From: GWF2-38-10 sp964527595
GTDB taxonomy: Bacteria; Babelota; Babeliae; Babelales; RVW-14
Assembly (NCBI GenBank): GCA_964527595.1
Contig: CAZGPI010000001.1
Coordinates: forward strand, 124,001 to 188,000
DNA: 64,000 bases
Direction: 5' to 3'
This document shows positions 61,458-64,000 of the stretch, piece by piece. The notes under the pieces are model-generated. The model was given only the letters and a program-made list of their open reading frames with translations. It searched no databases and was not told the origin of the DNA. The position numbers and the translations under genes are program-made. Each line of letters starts with the position of its first letter. The first letter of the stretch is position 1.

Positions 61458-62480
61458 GTGGAAAACTCAACACAAAAGGCTCTTTTGGCCCTAGGTTTTA
61501 TCGGAACACTATTTTCTGGTCTTATTGCCGCCAAAGAGAGCAAAAAAGACGCCGCATCACTACGTCCAGAATATACTCAAATCGACCAATCTACTTGCCA
61601 ATTCAAATCATTTGGCAAGCCAATGATGATACATTATAATCCAGCCATAAATGAGCTGGATGTTATTGTTTTTGGATGCTTGGATTCAGAAACAAATGAA
61701 ATCAGACAAGCAAGCAAAAGCAAAGATTTAGAAAATTTGATACCTATTCGCTTTACCGCAAAAAATGTCGACACCAATGTCCAAATCGATCGTATCTACA
61801 ACGGATGGCGCGAAACCTATGTTGGCAAATTCCTTGAAGGAACGCTCCAAAACTTAACACTCCTTCCAGTACGCAAACATCCAGGCAACCCATTTATTGA
61901 GATCATGCTCAAAGAAAAAACACCAAGTAAAATTGTATTAGAAGACACTGAAGCTCTTGGTTACCTTGTTAAACACCTACAAAAAGCTATTACCAAAGAA
62001 GGCATTGAAGCATCTGAAACCAAGCCTCTCATGCTCATTGTATTTAAAAAAACAAACCAAATAATCAGCGATGAAGATCTAAACTTCTTGGCAACTTATT
62101 GGGAAATCGTTGATCAAAAAGATCAGAACGCGCTTAAATTTTTTGGTAATACACAAAGAGAAATCAACACAGCTCGTGAAGATACTACAAGCGCCAAAAA
62201 CATCCTTGATAGCAATGGCGAAGCCTTCATGCGCTTGCTCGAAAAAGAGACCTATGATTTCAAGGGTAAAGACCTTGCACTTCAAATAGGGTTTACCATG
62301 CTTACGTGGGCAACGATTGAATTGGTCAAACCCAAAGCCAAGGAGTTCATACAAAAATACGTTTGGGGTAAGGTTTCTGGCTCACCCGCACCTACACTAA
62401 ATCCATTGGCACCCGCAATAGCAGCTTTAACAGAAGCGACAAATGCGCTGACGGCCGCTACAGCAGCACACGCTCACTAA
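61458..62480 (+). CDS. Exported or membrane protein of unknown function
   Basis: A 340-residue protein. The N-terminal hydrophobic helix (about 8-25) is followed by a largely soluble region: a beta-rich part (about 40-160) and a helical part (about 215-275). A second hydrophobic stretch (about 273-290) precedes a small Ala/Pro-rich tail that ends in His-rich ATAAHAH. No family recognised. GTG start, with AAGGGGAACC just before it. A strong terminator follows the stop codon. Confidence 0.65.
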   Translation: MENSTQKALLALGFIGTLFSGLIAAKESKKDAASLRPEYTQIDQSTCQFKSFGKPMMIHYNPAINELDVIVFGCLDSETNEIRQASKSKDLENLIPIRFTAKNVDTNVQIDRIYNGWRETYVGKFLEGTLQNLTLLPVRKHPGNPFIEIMLKEKTPSKIVLEDTEALGYLVKHLQKAITKEGIEASETKPLMLIVFKKTNQIISDEDLNFLATYWEIVDQKDQNALKFFGNTQREINTAREDTTSAKNILDSNGEAFMRLLEKETYDFKGKDLALQIGFTMLTWATIELVKPKAKEFIQKYVWGKVSGSPAPTLNPLAPAIAALTEATNALTAATAAHAH

Positions 62481-62503
62481 ATACTTCTTAACAAGCTATT
62501 TAC

Positions 62504-62537
62504 AAGAGGCGGCGACCGTTTTCAGTCGCCGCCTCTT
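62504..62537 (+). terminator. Intrinsic terminator
   Basis: A perfect 13-bp G+C-rich stem (AAGAGGCGGCGAC with GTCGCCGCCTCTT) with an 8-base loop, followed by TTTCGTTG. It ends the transcript of the unknown gene that stops at 62480. Confidence 0.85.
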
Positions 62538-62677
62538 TCGTTGTCTTCACCTGGACTTTTTGCTGGTTTTAACCATACTATTTCAACACTTCCTCACATT
62601 CTCTTCGGGAGGTGTCGGAGGGAACGGCCGACAATAATAATCTTTCGTATCACCAAAATTATTGGGGGGGGAAAACA

Positions 62678-63670
62678 GTGAAATACGCTAACTTTTTTAC
62701 AAAAGCTTTCTTGATTGCGTTTTTGCTTATTGCGGTTCAAAGCAAAGCGACCTTGCAAGGATATACGGTAGCCGAAGGTTGCGAAATTGGTCTTGCTGCT
62801 GCTCGCCTTCCCCTTGCAATTGCATCAAAGACAAGTGCAAATTCAAACAATCCAAAACGAGCGCTTATCCTTGATATGATAACTCATGCAACCAGATCAA
62901 TGGGCGAAATATTACATATGTATAACCAACCAAATGACATAAGGCACAATAGTTATGCATGTATCGCCTACGACCTTGAACGCTCTTGGATCAGCGCAAA
63001 AAAACTTTACGCCCTTGATGCAACCAAACCTCAAGCGGCCGTCGACACAAAAAAGGCTCTTCACCGTGGACGCGATATACTTTTGCCAGCAATTGAAAGT
63101 TTAACGGCATTGTTTCGCGCAACTTATAATCAAGACGATAGAGCAAGCCTTAATAATCGGATAGTCGCCGATAGTATTGGTGCCATTACCCGATCTTATG
63201 CAAATCTCATCGAAGATGACCAAAGCACGCCAGAAAAGATTTTTGCCACGGCGTATCTCATCTATTCTGTTTGCTTTGCACTCAATGACGGTTTGGGCAG
63301 CCCAGCCCAACCAACGAGAAGACAAAATGGCAATACGGGTGACGCGCTTGGGACCGCAGAACAGCTAACCCAAGAACAAATAGCAGCTCTTGGACTAGAT
63401 CGAGTTGCAGATGTTAACTATGAGCTAGCCGCCACAGAAGTACCACCATTGCCAGGCAATGCCGTCTTAAACCACGACTGTCCTATATTGTTTAGTGAAT
63501 TCGAAAACAATGAACGCGTATGGCGTTTTGCCTGCGGACATGCTGCATCAATGGAGGCATCCCGTTCGCCAGGGTTTGCAGCTTCACCTATTTGTCCATT
63601 TGGTGGTTGCAGAGATAGGCGTAAACACAACCTTGAGCATGCGGTAAATTATCATCCAACGACAAACTAA
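62678..63670 (+). CDS. Exported protein with degenerate RING-like C terminus
   Basis: About 330 residues. Signal peptide about 1-23 (FFTKAFLIAFLLIAVQSKA). A helical middle (about 25-225) resembles no family I know. The C-terminal 50 residues have HDCPILF, FACGHAASME and ICPFGGC, a spacing that recalls a RING finger with some ligands missing, so zinc binding is doubtful. GTG at 62678 with a G-run just upstream is preferred over an earlier frame start at 62612. It may belong with the other exported RING-type proteins (inference). Confidence 0.6.
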   Translation: MKYANFFTKAFLIAFLLIAVQSKATLQGYTVAEGCEIGLAAARLPLAIASKTSANSNNPKRALILDMITHATRSMGEILHMYNQPNDIRHNSYACIAYDLERSWISAKKLYALDATKPQAAVDTKKALHRGRDILLPAIESLTALFRATYNQDDRASLNNRIVADSIGAITRSYANLIEDDQSTPEKIFATAYLIYSVCFALNDGLGSPAQPTRRQNGNTGDALGTAEQLTQEQIAALGLDRVADVNYELAATEVPPLPGNAVLNHDCPILFSEFENNERVWRFACGHAASMEASRSPGFAASPICPFGGCRDRRKHNLEHAVNYHPTTN

Positions 63671-63825
63671 CGTCCAAAGTTATCAGACTGAAAATCTGTA
63701 GAATTCTATAAAACACCTGATAATTATTTAATTCTCCGCATTCTTTTCATTTGACAATTGGCAGGATCTCCCTATAATGAGATCAACATTGAAAATGCCT
63801 TAAGAATTCGCCTAAAAGTCGTTGT

Positions 63826-63902
<77 letters not shown>

Positions 63903-63927
63903 AAATCCCAAAGAATCATTTTTAATC

Positions 63928-64000
63928 ATGAATAATCTAAAAAAAAATCTTTTGTCTTTTCGTTTTGCCATCATATTTTTTCTTTCACTTAACATAATCG
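63928..64000 (+). CDS. Start of an exported protein, cut by the window end
   Basis: An ATG at 63928 opens a frame that reads MNNLKKNLLSFRFAIIFFLSLNII and stays open to the last base. A basic start followed by a hydrophobic run looks like a signal peptide. No strong ribosome site is seen. Only 24 codons are present. Confidence 0.45.
   Translation, partial: MNNLKKNLLSFRFAIIFFLSLNII

Overview
The window looks like a piece of the small, AT-rich genome of a Gram-negative-type, host-associated bacterium. My best guess is a member of Candidatus Dependentiae (TM6) or a comparable protist symbiont. This is inference: no rRNA is present. It rests on (a) an unusual number of Sec-exported proteins carrying eukaryote-type domains (RING, RBR-type RING2, NZF, UIM, PHO80-like cyclin, ATAD3-like AAA, ankyrin, dual-specificity phosphatase), (b) two signal peptidases I, (c) a beta-barrel outer-membrane protein, a type IV pilus assembly block and an LptF/G permease, and (d) nucleoside and polyamine importers typical of scavenging lifestyles.

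Layout. 1-5.4 kb: a lipoprotein, two tandem exported DSP-type phosphatases, then a minus-strand nrdG-nrdD-cyclin group. 5.5-11.6 kb: an ABC-F ATPase, a small exported protein, an HtrA-type protease and an exported UIM-NZF-cysteine-protease protein. 11.8-17.1 kb: a nucleoside transporter, mnmA, a metallo-beta-lactamase-fold protein, a small membrane protein whose 3' end runs into the RNase P RNA gene, and a PASTA protein. 17.2-26.4 kb: an exported RING protein, then a plus-strand run potA-potB-potC with two potD-like genes and two lepB genes. 26.4-32.1 kb: a possible structured RNA, metG, a DUF318-type permease and a three-gene ABC exporter. 32.2-35.1 kb: two paralogous exported RBR-like proteins and an ankyrin protein. 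35.1-45.9 kb: polA, three small exported proteins, the YqgF/RuvX protein, an exported methyltransferase-like protein, a MEMO-AMMECR1 lipoprotein, a large exported protein of unknown function, and thioredoxin. 46-57 kb: a repeat-rich spacer, the beta-barrel protein, the ATAD3-like AAA protein with its partner, and pilB-pilO-pilP-pilQ. 57.4-64 kb: a LysE-type exporter, glmM, a DUF502 protein, an LptF/G permease, two more exported proteins, initiator tRNA-Met and the beginning of another exported protein.

How it fits together. Housekeeping genes (polA, metG, mnmA, glmM, rnpB, fMet tRNA) are interleaved with exported eukaryote-like proteins. The most striking set is a ubiquitin-related toolkit. 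Two secreted RBR-like proteins keep the cysteine that carries ubiquitin in Parkin/HHARI. One secreted cysteine-protease candidate carries two ubiquitin-binding motifs (UIM and NZF). A third protein has a canonical C3HC4 RING. A bacterium has no ubiquitin of its own, so I infer these act on the host. A secreted PHO80/U-type cyclin and an ATAD3-like AAA ATPase extend the same theme. Short G+C-rich palindromic repeats of the form TCATCCCGGACTYGATCCGG (and a GCTTGGGCTTGCCCC variant) recur in the larger spacers. I see no CRISPR array, insertion sequence or prophage.
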